From Phocoena phocoena (taxonomy: Eukaryota > Chordata > Mammalia > Artiodactyla > Phocoenidae): a stretch of DNA of 64,000 nt. Positions 1 to 12,131 of the stretch are shown piece after piece. The stretch is taken from positions 58,007,690 to 58,071,689 of the forward strand of contig NC_089226.1 of assembly GCF_963924675.1 (NCBI RefSeq), given 5' to 3'. Position 1 is the stretch's first letter. Each line of letters opens with the position of its first letter. Under the pieces are notes generated by a model that did not search any database, was not told the origin of the DNA, and worked only from the letters and a program-made list of their open reading frames with translations. Both the position numbers and the translations under genes were made by a program.

Positions 1-653
1 AGAATACCAGCTTTGGAACAAGGAAGACCTAAAGTCAAAACTTGGCTGTTTTTGTTACCTATGGCTGTGGAACAAACCACTCCATAACTTAGCAGTTAGA
101 ACAACAGCAATTTATTATTTCTCACAATTATGTGAATCAGCTGGGCCATTCCTCTGCTGGTTTCACTTGAGCTCACTCATGGGGTGGCAATTAGTGGGAT
201 GGTCTGCAGGGTGGAAGGTTCATCGTGGCCTCACTTACATGTCTGGCTTTGCTGGGGTGTCTTCCATGTGGCTATTCATCCTCCAGAAGGCTAAACCAGG
301 TTCCTTATATGGTGGTGCTGGTGAGAAGAGCTGAAAAGAATTTGTGGCCATATGTAATCTACCTCAATTCCTAGCTGGTTGACCTTGGGCAATTTATTTC
401 TCCTGAGATCAGTTTCCTTATCTGGGAAATTGTGAAAGTAATCCCAATTGTCTTGGGTTCTTATAAATATTAAATAAGATAATATATAAGTACCTAACGA
501 CCATTTATGCCATGTTATAACGACCATATATGCCATGTTATTTTCACTTGCTGTAAGTCTTACAGTTACTCGACACTTTTAGGGTCTGGAGTGAATCCTT
601 CCTCCCATTCCCCATCGTCTCTCTGCAATCTGCTTAAATCCTATACTTCAATC
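1..653. other. Intergenic: old interspersed repeat plus MIR fragment
   Basis: No gene seen. About 60-330 resembles an old mammalian interspersed repeat (phrases such as 'ctcacaattatgtgaatcagctggg' in degraded form); I cannot name the family with confidence. About 345-500 reads like a sense MIR SINE: a 'gaccttgggcaa' segment is followed by 'cagtttccttatctg' and a run toward 'attaaataagat'. Short ORFs here have no coding character. Confidence 0.5.
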
Positions 654-669
654 AAAATGCAGTTCTAGT

Positions 670-870
670 GCTTCCCTGGTGGCGCAGTGGTTGAGAGTCC
701 GCCTGCCGATGCAGCAGACGAAGGTTCGTGCCCCAGTCCGGGAGGATCCCACATGCCGCGGAGCGGCTGGGCCCGTGAGCCATGGCCGCTGAGCCTGCGC
801 GTCCGGAGCCTGTGCTCCGCAACGGGAGAGGCCACAACAGTGAGAGGCCCGCGTACCACAAAAAAAAAAA
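670..870 (+). mobile_element. CHR-type tRNA-derived SINE
   Basis: Complete cetacean-type SINE: 5' edge gcttccctggtggcgcagtgg, tRNA-like head with B-box-like gttcgtgcc, then the body ending in a gcgtaccaca-type tail and poly(A). It is flanked by a perfect 16-bp target-site duplication, aaaatgcagttctagt, at 654-669 and 871-886. The intact duplication implies a fairly recent L1-driven insertion. ORFs on both strands here come from the SINE. Confidence 0.95.
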
Positions 871-886
871 AAAATGCAGTTCTAGT

Positions 887-1246
887 CTCATCTTCTTTGC
901 AAAAATTTCCAAAATCACTAGCCTTCAATAACTGGCTATATTAGGGAATTCCAAAGTTCTATGTATAAATTAACTGTTCTCAGCCTTTTCCCCATCCCTA
1001 CAGAAAAACTTAATAGATTAAGTTACATGTGAAATGATTTATTGTTATGAACAATTTGTAACTTCTGGCTAGTTGGATATAATTCAACCCCTTTCTCCCC
1101 AGTTTAAGAAAGTATACTGAAATGTAAATAAAAATGTCTGTATTTTCCTAATTTATTTTATAAAGGTAAATCATTTGCAAAATTTGCTTCATTATCAGCA
1201 ATAAATTATTTGTGATGTTTCACTGGTCTCAATCACTCATTTGGCA
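887..1246. other. Intergenic, nothing recognised
   Basis: AT-rich sequence between two SINEs. I see no ORF, RNA gene or regulatory structure in it. Confidence 0.5.
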
Positions 1247-1615
1247 GGACTTCCCTGGTGGTCCAGTGGTAAAGAATCCGCTTCCCATTGCAGGGCACGT
1301 GGGTTGGATCCCTGGTCAGGGAACTAAGATCCCACGTGCCACGGGGCAACTAAGCCTGCGCGCCACAGCTACTGAGCTCACGCGCCTCAACGAGAGAGCC
1401 CACGTGCCACAAACTACAGAGCCCACACGCCCTGGAGCCCCTGCGCCACAACTGGAGAGAGAAAACCCACATGCCACCACTAGAGAGAAGCCCACGTGCC
1501 CCAACGAAGAGCCCGTGCCACAACGAAAGATCCTGCATGCCTGAAAGAAGATCACGCATGCCACACCTGAGACCCGACGCAGCCGAAAATAAAATTTTTA
1601 AAACATTTTTAAAAA
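1247..1615 (+). mobile_element. Long CHR-type SINE
   Basis: Long form of the tRNA-derived SINE. The head (gacttccctggtggtccagtgg) is followed by several degenerate 'gcccacgtgccac' modules and a 'gacccgacgcagccgaaaat' end with an A/T-rich tail. A perfect 16-bp target-site duplication, aatcactcatttggca, lies at 1231-1246 and 1616-1631. The internal repeated modules explain the GC-rich overlapping ORFs on both strands; none is a gene. Confidence 0.93.
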
Positions 1616-1631
1616 AATCACTCATTTGGCA

Positions 1632-2924
1632 CTAAGCACACACCCCTCTTTTAAAAATCTTTTAAAGGATATGTCCTATGTTCCTAACTAGGTTAAAAAC
1701 ACTAATAAAAGCAAAAACCTTGATATATATACATATGCATATAAAAATATGTCCATATATATATTTACCTTGTAGTTCTATCAAAGTGCACTAAACATAC
1801 TAGAAGGGCAATACATATCTCCCAAAACCTCCCTGTTGAGGATTGTGTTGACAATGAGCATGAAGCAGCTTGGAACGGTGGGAAAGAAAATTGGATTTAG
1901 AAGCACAGGCTCCAAGCTTATGTGCTGGCTCTGGGATTCTGGACCAAGAAGTACTTATTTATCCCTTAAATCTATGGTACAATGGGAGAAAATATTGGAT
2001 GAAGAGAGCAGGGGCCCTTGGGTACTCAAAGCTCATCATCTTAGGCCAATGGGTCTCAAAGGTTGGGGTGGGACGGTCACTTTTTATCACAATACACAGA
2101 CTTGATCCTTCCCTTCTCCTGCTCATTGATGTACTCTAGGATGGGAAGGCAACAGAGAGAGATGTATTTGGGAAATGTTCTCCTGCTGAGAACCACTACC
2201 GTATTAGACTCTGAGATTATTCAGTGTAGTTACTTCTAACAGCTTTGTGCAGTTGCAGGGAGAAAGCATCTTTCTCCATATCTCATGATTATTCTGATTA
2301 CTGAGAGCTATTTTTATTCAATAGAACCCAGTAACTGTTTTCTCAAAGTAGAGTTATCAACTCCAGGGGACTGAAGAGATTCATAAGTGTCCCAAGCTCT
2401 CTACAGTCTACTTACAAAACCCACCTGGCAAAATTCTAACCATATAGTCATTACCGTCAATGCTTTCCTCCTTATTATGGTCAAATCCTAAAAGTCCTTA
2501 CATTGACAGGAGTTTGCATAATGCCTAGAAGATAGCACAGTAAACGTTTTCTGCTTCTCCAGTTATGTAGGGGACTGCTCTCTCTGTGATAACTCACGCT
2601 AACAATTTGTTATGGTTATATTTATATCTAGCACAGTAGGAGATACCAGAAGGTGCTTAATAAATGTTTTTGGATTGACTAGAATGACTTGTACATCTTG
2701 GTTCTTTTCCAGAACAGGGGAGAAAACCTCCTAATTTAATCCAACTCTGGCTCTTAGTAGCTCAGAGAAAAGTCTCTAATGAAAAGGGAAGAAGATAAAA
2801 CCTTAGTGAGGTTGTTAACAATTTAGCATTACTGAGTCAGGTGGGAACTTTTAATTTGCTCACTAAAGAGAGCAACATGATCTCCAGGGTATGGAAGAAC
2901 AAAGCTACTGCTAATAAAAAGCCC
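1632..2924. other. Intergenic, nothing convincing
   Basis: AT-rich sequence with a short TA-rich patch near 1720-1770. Two overlapping 89-codon frames at about 1836-2139 show no recognisable protein. About 2610-2680 (cacagtaggag through ttaataaatgttttt) looks like the tail of an L2 or MIR element. Confidence 0.4.
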
Positions 2925-3125
2925 TCACGTTTGTTTAGCCCTTTACAGGTTACAGAGTGCTTTCATATCTTTCATCTCACTTGAGCCCCCAGCAACCTTG
3001 TCAGGCAGATGTAATTTATCTTAATTTTTTAGAAGCAGAAACTAAGTCTTCGATGGCTTATACAACATGCCCCAAGTCACACAACTAGGAAATGGCAGAG
3101 CTAAGACTAATACCAAGGTGTTCCT
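2925..3125 (-). repeat. MIR SINE fragment
   Basis: Reads as the reverse complement of a MIR core: 'agaagcagaaactaagt', then 'ccccaagtcacacaactag' and 'aatggcagagctaagact'. It is diverged, as expected for an ancient mammalian SINE. The edges are approximate. Confidence 0.7.
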
Positions 3126-5289
3126 TGTGGAATTAATTAGGGCTTTTTCAAGACAAGAAAGAAACTTAACATACAATAGTTTAAGCAGGAAACAAACTTC
3201 TGGCTTAGGTAGCTGGCAAGGTATAAAAGATATTGTGGTTATCTCCTCAATATCTGTTCTCTTTTCTCTTGGAATCTCCCCTATTTCTTGTTCATTCTCT
3301 TCTCTCCCCTTCCATCCCTACTGTGAAGCCCATGTGTTTTGGGGAAAACTGACCCACCCCTGTTTCAAGAAGAAGGGCTTAGGCTCAATCTTAAACTAAT
3401 CAGCATAATCCCACCTCCTGGCCACAGTTATTGGTTCAAGGACAGGTATGTGACAATATATGGACCAATGAGAAGCAAGGAGAGGTTTGCTAAGAGTTTC
3501 AGGGAAAGAATTTCCTGAATTTAATGAGAAAGTATCTGGAAAGAAATGTCTCCCACCAGATGTGAGGGGAATGGATACAACTTCCTTTTTACAACTATGT
3601 AGCAAACCAGCCTTAGAACAAAGATGACAAAGTGGATGGCAAACAGGGTCTTTGGTAACATTACTAAAGTACTAGATCAACTATTTCTGAAGCCCAATAC
3701 ACCTCTAGACTTTGCAGTTTCATAAGCCATGAGCTATCTTGGTATACTTCATGGCAAGTAATAGAAAACTCAACTCAAATTAGCATAGACATTAAAGGGC
3801 TTCCTGTTACTTGCCTGTTTGCCATGGAGTCTACTAAGGTAACTGAAGGAATGGAAGGAAGAGCTGTAGAAACAAGGACTTCAGGGACTGGAATTCAGAT
3901 CTCTGCGGCATCAGGACTTTCCCTCTGCATCTTGTACTTTAATTGTCTCATTATTTTCTGCTGAAGACATGCCTGTTCCACTATGTGGCAAGTAAATGAT
4001 CACCTGCCACCTCAGGGTATCAGAGAGAGTGCTGACAGGAAAGAGAGGCCTTTCAGACTGAGTAATCTGAGGAGTACAAAGAGATTACTACAAAGATATG
4101 GGTAGAAATACCACAAAGGATAATGTAATGCCCCAGGGCTAGAAACAGCCTGGTGGAGATCTGTTACCTCTCCAAGGCCTGAAGGGATGAGGGGAGGTAG
4201 CAGTTACTGGAATCAGAGACCAAAAAGCTGTGTGAAGAGGGTCATCTGACAGCAGTTGTGCCAAAGGATAAGTCAGATTGCGTCCCAACCTAAATCTCCT
4301 CCTTCCTCTAGTTATCTGCTGGTGTTCTCCATTGGCCGAACAGACTGGAAGCAGACAAGAGGGAAGCCTGTGGATGAACTCCATACAGGTCAACCCCCTG
4401 AGGCAGAGTGGGCTGTAGAAGGGTGGAGGATAGATTTAGAGGGGCATATGGAAGACATCCAGTACACTAACAACAGCAGCCTCTGCAGAATGAGAGCATT
4501 TCTTTTTCACGTCATCTGAATGTCAACATATAAGTAATCCCTTACTCCCAAGAAATACTCTATAAAGAGTATACTGGGGAGAGGTTTATTATAAAACGTA
4601 TCACCGTGAGTGGGCAGAATATTTAGATCTTACTTGGTTTTCCACTGACCTGTTTAATTTATGACATTAAATACAAGGCTAGGGCTATCATAAAGCAACT
4701 CAGATCAGTGTAACAGTGTTATGATGGCAATCACATTACTTAGTAGTAGTACTACTAGATTAGAGCATTATTTTTATTTCTGTTAAAACAATGTATTACT
4801 ATTACTAAATTATAGCTTAATGATTAGAAGTAGGACCTTTGCTCATAACAGCAAAACTGAAAACAACCTAAATTTTCTTATTATGTTCTCACAGTGGAGT
4901 ATTAATCAGGAATAAAAATAAAGTGACAACAAAATTTTAGTAACACAGAAAATCCTAGAAGATAACATAGATTATTAAAATCTTTTTATAAGAATAAAAA
5001 ATAAGTAAAACAAACAATGTATGTCATAAAACACTCCTTCCCCTAAAGTAGTGATAGAAACAAAATTCAAGAGGGTGGGTGTCTAAGGGGGAAGAAAGGG
5101 GATGGGATAGGAATGGAGAACACAGGAAGATGTAAGTTATTTGTTGTTAGCTTAGGTGGTAGATTCACGGATTTATTTTATTATTTTATTATTATTTTAT
5201 TAGTACAGATAAATAAATGAAAATAAATAAATGAATAATAGGGCTCTGCACTGGACCAGTGATGACATACTGGGGATCATGTTTAATCC
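3126..5289. other. Intergenic with weak old-repeat traces
   Basis: No gene identified. The block at about 4140-4460 ('ccattggccgaacagactgg' and following) resembles an old interspersed repeat of uncertain family and explains short ORFs on both strands there. About 5160-5225 is a T/A-rich simple stretch of TTATT and AAATAAAT units. Confidence 0.4.
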
Positions 5290-5401
5290 AACACTCTCTT
5301 CACCAAGAATAATGTTCATAACAGCTTTATTTGTAATAAAGAAATCCTGAAAATAAACCAAACTTCCAACCCAAATAACACCAAGTAAAGTGGTGAGTGG
5401 T

Positions 5402-5744
5402 GGGGACTTCCCTGGTGGTGCAGTGTTTGGGAGTCTGCCTGCCAACGCAGGGGACACAGGTTCGAGCCCTGGTCCGGGAGGATCCCACATGCCATGGAGC
5501 AACTAAGCCCATGCGCCACAACTACTGAGCCTGTGCTCTAGGGCCCGCGAGTCACAACTACTGAGACCGTGTGCCACAACTACTGAAGCCCAAGTGCCTA
5601 GAGCCCATGCTCCTCAACAAGAGAAGAAGCCACCAAGATGAGAAGCCCACTTGCCACAATGAAGAGTAGCCCCCACTCACCACAACTAGAGAAAGCCTGT
5701 GGGCAGCAACAAAGACCAAACGCAGCCAAAAAAAAAAAGAACAA
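5402..5744 (+). mobile_element. Long CHR-type SINE inside L1
   Basis: Full long-form SINE with repeated 'cacaactactga' modules and a cgcagccaaaa tail. It is flanked by a near-perfect 15-bp target-site duplication, aaagtggtgagtggt at 5387-5401 and aaagtggtgaatggt at 5745-5759. It is younger than the L1 it interrupts. Confidence 0.93.
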
Positions 5745-5838
5745 AAAGTGGTGAATGGTTAAATAAAATCTGGTACATCCACACACTGGAATACTACTCA
5801 GCAAAAAATGGGGCAAAAACTAGTGGTAAACACAATAA

Positions 5839-5903
5839 CCTGGATGGATATCAAGGGCTTAGTGATATCACTAAGTGATATCCTGGATGGATATCAAGGG
5901 CTT
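5839..5903. repeat. 22-bp direct repeat flanking a perfect 18-bp palindrome
   Basis: The 22 bases at 5839-5860 recur exactly at 5882-5903. Between them, and overlapping the first copy, lies the perfect palindrome CTTAGTGATATCACTAAG at 5858-5875. The L1 consensus is not expected to have this, so a local duplication with template switching is the likely origin. Confidence 0.85.
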
Positions 5904-6189
5904 TGTGCTTAGTGATAAAAGTTAATTTCAAAAGGCTATTTACTGCATGACTCCATTTAATAACATTCTCGAAATGACAAAATTATAGACATGGAGAACA
6001 AAGTGGTTGCCAGAAGCATGACAAGGTGGGGATAGGAATATTAATGGGTAGCATTAGGGAGTTTCTTTGTAGTCATGAACAGTTCTATATCTTGAATGTG
6101 GTGATGGTTACACAAATATACATATGGGATAAAATTGCACAGAACTACACACACACACAAATGGCATATTATAAAGATACAGTACTCCA

Positions 6190-7100
6190 AGCATGTTGGT
6201 ACAGACACATGAATGGAAAAAAAAGATCAATGGAATGGAAAAGAGAGATCAGTTATGGATCCAAAATATAGAAATATATGTTTTCTATAGATATTTCAAA
6301 TCAGTGACAAAAAAGATGGATTATTTAATAAACATTGTCCTAAACAGATCAAAGATATATATAAGTAGGAAAAAAAAAGCAAAATAATTGAATTGCAAGG
6401 AGGAAGTATGAGATAATTTTTCTTTTCTTTTTTTTTAATTAATAAATTTATTTATTTTTGGCTGTGTTGGGTCTTCATTGGGGTGTGCGGGCTTCTCATT
6501 GCAGTAGCTTCTCTTGTTGCAGAGCACCAGCTTTAGGCACATGGGCTTCAGTAGTTGTGGCACACGGGCTCAGTAGTTGTGGCTCATGGGCTTAGTTGCT
6601 CCGTGGCATGTGGGATCTTCCTGGACCAGGGCTCGAACCTGTGTCCCCTGCATTGGCAGGCGGATTCTTAACCTCTGCACCACCAGGGCAGTCCCAGTAT
6701 GAGATAATTTTTCTTAAATAATCAAGGAGAAACTCCAAAAATATGAAGTAAAATATTTACATAGATGACTACATAAAAATTAAAAATAACACACAGTAAA
6801 TAATACAATAAACAAAGTCAAAAGATAAATGATAAGCTGGAAAAAATGTTTGTAAGACATATGACAAACAGAAAATTGATTTTCTTGATATATAAAAAGA
6901 GCTCTTGCAATAAGAGAAACCAATATAAAAACGGGAAAAGACAAACAGAAGTTAATAACAATAAGTTAAAAATTGTCTGCAATATATACATAATATGATG
7001 TGCAATCTCATTCATAATTTTAAAGATATAAATTAAAATAAAAGACTTTTTAAAAGTTTGATAATAAATTGTATTGGCCAAGGTTTAAGGAGAGAAAAGT
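6190..7100 (+). mobile_element. Degraded L1 ORF2 fragment
   Basis: AT-rich sense-strand L1-like sequence. The clearest part is about 6835-6960: 'gtaagacatatgacaaacag', 'cttgatatataaaaagagct' and 'ggaaaagacaaac', as in the L1 ORF2 3' region. It is heavily diverged and full of stops. A SINE interrupts it at 6425-6695. Confidence 0.6.
6425..6695 (-). mobile_element. CHR-type SINE, antisense
   Basis: Antisense copy: it begins with an A/T-rich tail (aattaataaatttatttatt), passes through 'agtagttgtggc' modules and ends at 'caccaccagggcagtccc'. A perfect 20-bp target-site duplication, agtatgagataatttttctt, lies at 6405-6424 and 6696-6715. Confidence 0.95.
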
Positions 7101-7853
7101 GAACTGACATCTTGAAGGCCAGAAACCCTAAACCTTACAGGTAATTATCATTTCATTCATATGTTTATTCATTCAACAACTCACAATACTTAGCATCTAC
7201 ATGTGCCAGACATTTCTTGTACTGAATATGCAGCAGTGAATAAAATAGATAAAACCCCCTGCCCTCATGAAGCTCACATTCATTTTGGGAAGGAATGAAC
7301 AGGCATGCTGGGAGCAAGTTTTGTGGGAAGAGAGGAGGCAAGATGGGAGAGACACGGGTAAACTTTACCTATTTTTACATCTCTATATATGACTCTCTTC
7401 TCTCTCAATTGTCTGGCAATATCCCACGTATCAACTTCAGGGTTCATCTCTAATGAATCCTACTGCCTTCCTGACTACTTCCCACCCACCCCACATTGTA
7501 AAAAAATATTTTTTAAAATTATAAAACAGTATATAATATACTGTTATTTTTTACATTTCCTGCAATGTGTACAATTGTGCCATGGACATATCAGATGTTG
7601 GGTAAATGAATAAATGAATTTTTGTCAGAGCCAGCATGTGGAATAGGTAAGCAGTAGAGCTGTTATGAGAGAAAGTAGATGGCTTGCAGAGAGGGGGCAG
7701 GAGAACAGATGACGAGGTTGCTGCTCCTAGATGCAAAATACACCTCATATTAACTGTGTAATAAATGTGAATCATCAGTACTGTGTCAGCAAATATGACA
7801 TCATTTTTAGTAGGTCATAGTGTAGATAAAAGAAGAAAAAGGCAGTCTAACAT
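7101..7853. other. Intergenic with L2-like trace
   Basis: About 7150-7280 ('tttattcattcaacaactc', 'tgtgccagacat', 'ctgccctcatgaagctcaca') resembles a mammalian-wide L2/MIR-class repeat. The remainder to 7853 shows no recognisable feature. Confidence 0.5.
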
Positions 7854-7867
7854 GCACATGCACTTTT

Positions 7868-8416
7868 TTTCTTTTTTCACTATATTTCTTTCTTCTTTTT
7901 TTTTTAATTGAAGTATAGTTGATTTACAATGTTGTGTTAATTTCAGGTGTACGGCAAAGTGATTCAGTTATGCGTATATCTATCTACCTATTCTTCTTCA
8001 GATTCTTTTCCATTATATGTTATTACAAGATATTGAATATAGTTCCCTGTGGTATACAGTAGGTCCTTGTGTTTTATCTATTTTATATACAGTAGTTTGT
8101 ATCTGTTAATCCCAAACTCCTAATTTATCCCTCTGCCCCTTCCCCTTTGGTAACCATAAATTTGTCTTCTATGTCTGTGAGTCTATTTCTATTTTGTAAA
8201 TAAGTTCATTTGTATCATTTTTTTATTTCTTATTTTTTCCTTTTTTAAGTTGAAGTATAGTTTGTATCATTTTTTCAGATTCCACATATAAGTGTTATCA
8301 TATGATATGTGTCTTTTTCTATCTGACTTAGTTCACTTAGTGTGATAATCTCTAAGTCCACCCATGTTGCTGCAAATGGCATTATTTCATTCTTTTTTAT
8401 GGCTGAGTAATATTCC

Positions 8417-8459
<43 letters not shown>

Positions 8460-8836
8460 CACATCTTCTTTATCCATTCATCTGTCAATGAACATTTAGG
8501 TTGCTTCCATGTCTTGGCTATTGTAAATAGTCTGCTATGAACATTGAGGTGCATGTATCTTTTCAAATCAGAGTTTTCATCTTTTCCAGATATATGCCCA
8601 GGAGTGGGATTGCTGGACCATACAGTTTTTTAAGGAACATCCATACTGTTCTCCATAGTGGCTTTACCAATTTACATTCCCACCAACAGTGTAGGAGGGT
8701 TCCCTTTTCTCCACACCCTCTCCAGCATTTATTTGTATACTTCTTTATAATGACCATTCTGACCAGTGTGAGGTGATACTTCACTGAAGTTTCAATATGC
8801 ATTTCTCTAATAATTAGTGATGCTAACATCTTTTCA
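7868..8836 (-). mobile_element. 5'-truncated L1 LINE, antisense
   Basis: 3' end of an artiodactyl/cetacean L1 on the minus strand: 3' UTR ('gttgatttacaatgttgtgt', 'caggtgtacggcaaag'), then ORF2 C-terminal codons ('ggctgagtaatattccat', 'ggagtgggattgctgga'). Likely target-site duplication gcacatgca at about 7854 and 8837. The minus-strand ORF at 8563-8829 is the ORF2 C-terminal remnant. A (TA)n tract at about 8421-8456 expanded inside it. Confidence 0.85.
8421..8456. repeat. (TA)n microsatellite
   Basis: Uninterrupted TA dinucleotides, about 18 units, inside the antisense L1 at a naturally TA-rich site. Confidence 0.95.
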
Positions 8837-8850
8837 GCACATGCATTTTT

Positions 8851-11054
8851 GTTTGTCTATTTGCAAACAAAAGTACTAATAGGTAAGGCTATATACACAA
8901 TAAAAATATATTTAATTAATAGCTAAATTAAACTAGTATTGGGTCAAAGAGTTACTTTTTAGGCTCTTCACCACCCTAACCTTAATTAACTAAAAGTCTT
9001 TTGAAGTAGAGCCTATTCAGTCTTTAGCATGTCATAAAACACAACATCCTTGCCTTAGCATGTCATAAAAGCCTTTTTTGTGTGTATACTTGTAATTCAA
9101 CATGCAGTAAAGAGAGATTGCAGAACATTCAGGAGTAAAAACTGAGAACAAGTGGGAAAAAAACATAATAAAAAGCCAGGATTGTAATGCTCAAATGACA
9201 TGGTACTGGGAACCTTAATGAATGCACTTTTCAAAGGTTAGACACCACCAAACTCCCTCTTCACCAACAGGAGGTCAGGGAAATAGAGGAAGTAACACAA
9301 AAGGCAGACTTTAGAATAAAGACGTGATATAATTCAAGTCAGTGATTCATTATGGAAGAATTCCTGAGGGTCAAATGACTCATCATCGGTTTTAAGCAGT
9401 AAAATATTCCAATTCTTATTTTGGGCAACAAGTACTTGCTCTACCCCTACTTGGAATCAGTACTGTAACAAAAAGTAGTAAGTAAAAAAATATTTTTTAA
9501 ATATAAAAAGTTTAAAAATAAAACACGAGGGAGGGATTCTGCATCTGTGATGGGTAGAAACCAGAATCAATTCTGAAACTGTCCCCATCGCCGCTGAAGC
9601 CCAAGAGGTGGCTGTGCCCACGGCCGAAATGGACAGAATGCACTGCCAAGAATGGCATCCTGTGTGAGGACCAGCCTTTACCAATGTGTACCAAATTAGG
9701 CCAGGTCCAACTTGGGAACAACAGCCCTCTTCTAAGTTAGTCTCAGCTTGTCCGTTGCCGGTACCTATTCCCAGGGCCGCCGAAGGGGACAGTGTTCCCC
9801 AACACACCTTGGCTGCTCCATGAGTTGGGGACTTGCTAGTTTCCACACTTTGGAGAGGACCTGTCAAGGCCTGCTGTTGCTGCTCTGGCATCAAGTCCCT
9901 TCCCCTGAGGGCACCTCAGCAAGACAGCATCAAGCTGGTTGTATTCTTCTACTCAAGATATCTTGATATCAGGGAGTGGAGTTGGGGGAAAGGATTTTTA
10001 CTTAGCTATTAAATGGATATATTTTCTTTGTGTTAGTTGCCTGGCTGATGGACTGGGTGGATCAGGCATTCATACTCTCGGGTGGATTAAGGCACAAAAT
10101 CTATGGCAGGAGACAGCAGGGGACACTGTGGCTACACAAAACTTTTCTGCCCCACTAGCCTCTAGGTTTTCCATGTCTTACTCAAGTACTCTGCATTGTA
10201 ATATTACTCAGCATCATGCCTGTCTGCCCTATAAAATAATATAAAATGCTCAGCAGAGTCACATCCACATAGCCCCCAGTTCTTATTGTTCCCTGATCTA
10301 AATCCATGTTTCGACACCTATCCCAACTCTTCCTCCTACTCAGTCCAACAGTCAAAACAATCTTTCTTCCCCCTGAGCTCTCCAGTTGTCATGGTAACGA
10401 AAAGACAAGTGCAAAGAAAGAATCATGTAGCAAGGCTAGATGCAAAATTTGAGCTATTCCCAGGTGACTTGCTAAGACCACTTCATTTCTTTTCATCTTG
10501 AATGCATGTAATAAATAAACTACAGTCTGTGTGGTTAGTTTTAACTGTTTAACTTGATTAGTTAAAGAAAGGAGGTGGGGGGGACTGGTTCAACTTATTT
10601 TAAAGAGGCAAGTTGCCAACCTTTAAGGCAACTTGCTTTAATTGCCTCAGGTTTTTAAGGACCTCATGAAAAAAAACTTCAAATGGGACTCACCAATGAA
10701 ATTAATGAAATTCCAGTCCAGACAAATAATATTCCATCTCTTGATGATAAAGAATGCTTTAAGTAAAAGCAGGTAGTCCACAGCACTCCATCCTTGCTTA
10801 CTTTGCTTTGATTAAGATCAAACATAGAAACAATTTCTCCAAGTATTCCGTAACTACATATCATAGGGAGAAAGGACTGCTCTTGGGACAGAACTTATGC
10901 CAAATATTTGAAAAAGTATTTCATGAGGTCAATTATGATTTCCTCTAATGTAAAAGTCCATACACTAAAAAATAAGAATTGAGCACCTGCTAATCTCTGC
11001 ATTAACTTGTCTCTCTCTCTTGAGGTCCCTGTGGAAGATGTATGATGTTTTGAT
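8851..11054. other. Intergenic; includes an unassigned GC-richer block
   Basis: Mostly AT-rich with no recognisable gene. The block at about 9530-9960 is GC-richer than its surroundings and has long overlapping open frames on both strands (145 codons minus, 72 codons plus). I recognised no protein in any frame, and the plus frames contain stops. A decayed processed pseudogene or an unnamed repeat are both possible. I see no poly(A) tract or splice signals to support a gene. Confidence 0.35.
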
Positions 11055-11070
11055 GCCCTCCCTGGGAAAT

Positions 11071-11272
11071 TTTTTTTTTTTTTTGCGGTACGCGGGCCTC
11101 TCACTGCTGTGGCCTCTCCCGTTGCGGAGCACAGGCTCCGGATGTGCAGGCTCAGCGGCCATGGCTCACGGGCCTAGCCGCTCCGTGGCATGTGGGATCT
11201 TCCCGGACCGGGGCACGAACCCGTGTCCCCTGCATCAGCAGGCGGACTCTCAACCACTGCGCCACCAGGGAA
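11071..11272 (-). mobile_element. CHR-type SINE, antisense
   Basis: Poly(T) followed by 'gcggtacgcgggcctctcac' and ending at 'gcgccaccagggaagc'. Perfect 16-bp target-site duplication gccctccctgggaaat at 11055-11070 and 11273-11288. The 170-codon plus-strand ORF across it is produced by the SINE and is not a gene. Confidence 0.95.
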
Positions 11273-11288
11273 GCCCTCCCTGGGAAAT

Positions 11289-11999
11289 TTTGATGCTACT
11301 GTGCATTCAAGAGCTTAGGATAGTGTGGCCTCTGTCTCCTGCTCTCTCTTTTGGTGTCTCTGTTTCTGTCTCTCTCTCCTTGTTGTTACTTTTCCTGTCT
11401 TTAGCAGATATTGTTGGAGCCACTTCTTCCTTTTCTCATGCTGGCAGACCTCCACTTTTGAGTAGATTCCACCTTCCTGCCCAAGACTCTTCAGCTCCTG
11501 CACACTCCAGGAGGGAAGGATGGCTGATCTAAAACACTCATGCGGTCTCATTCTCCTTGCCAGGGACTGATTAGGCATGTATCTAATTTGGGCAATTAGA
11601 TATGAGTAGAAAGCTGCCAAGGACCTCTGGAAAAGGTTTCTCAGGCTAGTAAAAAGAGATACACAGTCCTTTTCTGCTCTCAGACATTACTGGATCCAGA
11701 TGTGATGACTGGAAATGAAGCAGTCCCTTACAACTATGAGGACAGGAGTGACATACTGAGGATGGCACAGTTCTGAGCCATTGAATGAATAAACCCTGCC
11801 GTGGTCCCAATGTAGAACTTCTAGTTATGGGAAACAGCACATTCCCCTAAGGTCATAACCAGTTGAGTTAAGGTTTCTTGTTACTTGCAGCTGAAACATT
11901 CTAACAAAATTTCTCACAAGTTTCTCATGGATAGCTAAGAAATGAACACACACTATCAAATTCTATCCAATTTGTAATAACCATTAGCATTAGAAATAA
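11289..11999. other. Intergenic, nothing recognised
   Basis: Contains a CT-rich stretch at about 11330-11400 (tctctctctcc), with no supported gene or RNA. Confidence 0.4.
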
Positions 12000-12131
12000 T
12001 TGGGAGGGAGACACAAGAGGGAGTAGATATGGGGATATATGTACATGTATAGCTGATTCACTTTGTTATAAAGCAGAAACTAACACACCATTGTAAAGCA
12101 ATTATACTCCAATAACGATGTTAAAAAAATA
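12000..12131 (+). mobile_element. L1 LINE extreme 3' end
   Basis: Short 5'-truncated L1 tail in sense: 'gggagggagacacaagaggg', 'tagctgattcactttgttat', 'gcagaaactaacacaccatt', 'gcaattatactccaataa', then an A-rich end. No coding capacity. Confidence 0.85.

Larger units (their letters stand above)
5290..6150 (+). mobile_element. L1 LINE 3' fragment interrupted by a SINE
   Basis: Sense-strand 3' end of an old L1: 'gttcataacagctttatttg', then after a SINE 'ggaatactactcagc', then 3'-UTR phrases 'gacatggagaacaaagtgg' and 'gtggtgatggttacacaaat'. A SINE splits it at 5402-5744. It contains a local rearrangement at 5839-5903, described as its own feature. The boundaries are approximate and there is no coding capacity. 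Confidence 0.8.

Noticed and set aside
1316..1625. Repetitive peptides rich in Cys, Gly and Ser
   Set aside because: They are produced by the tandem modules of the long SINE at 1247-1615, not by a repeat protein.
11020..11532. 170-codon plus-strand ORF
   Set aside because: Its middle is an antisense CHR SINE (11071-11272). The same peptide recurs at many other SINEs in the window.
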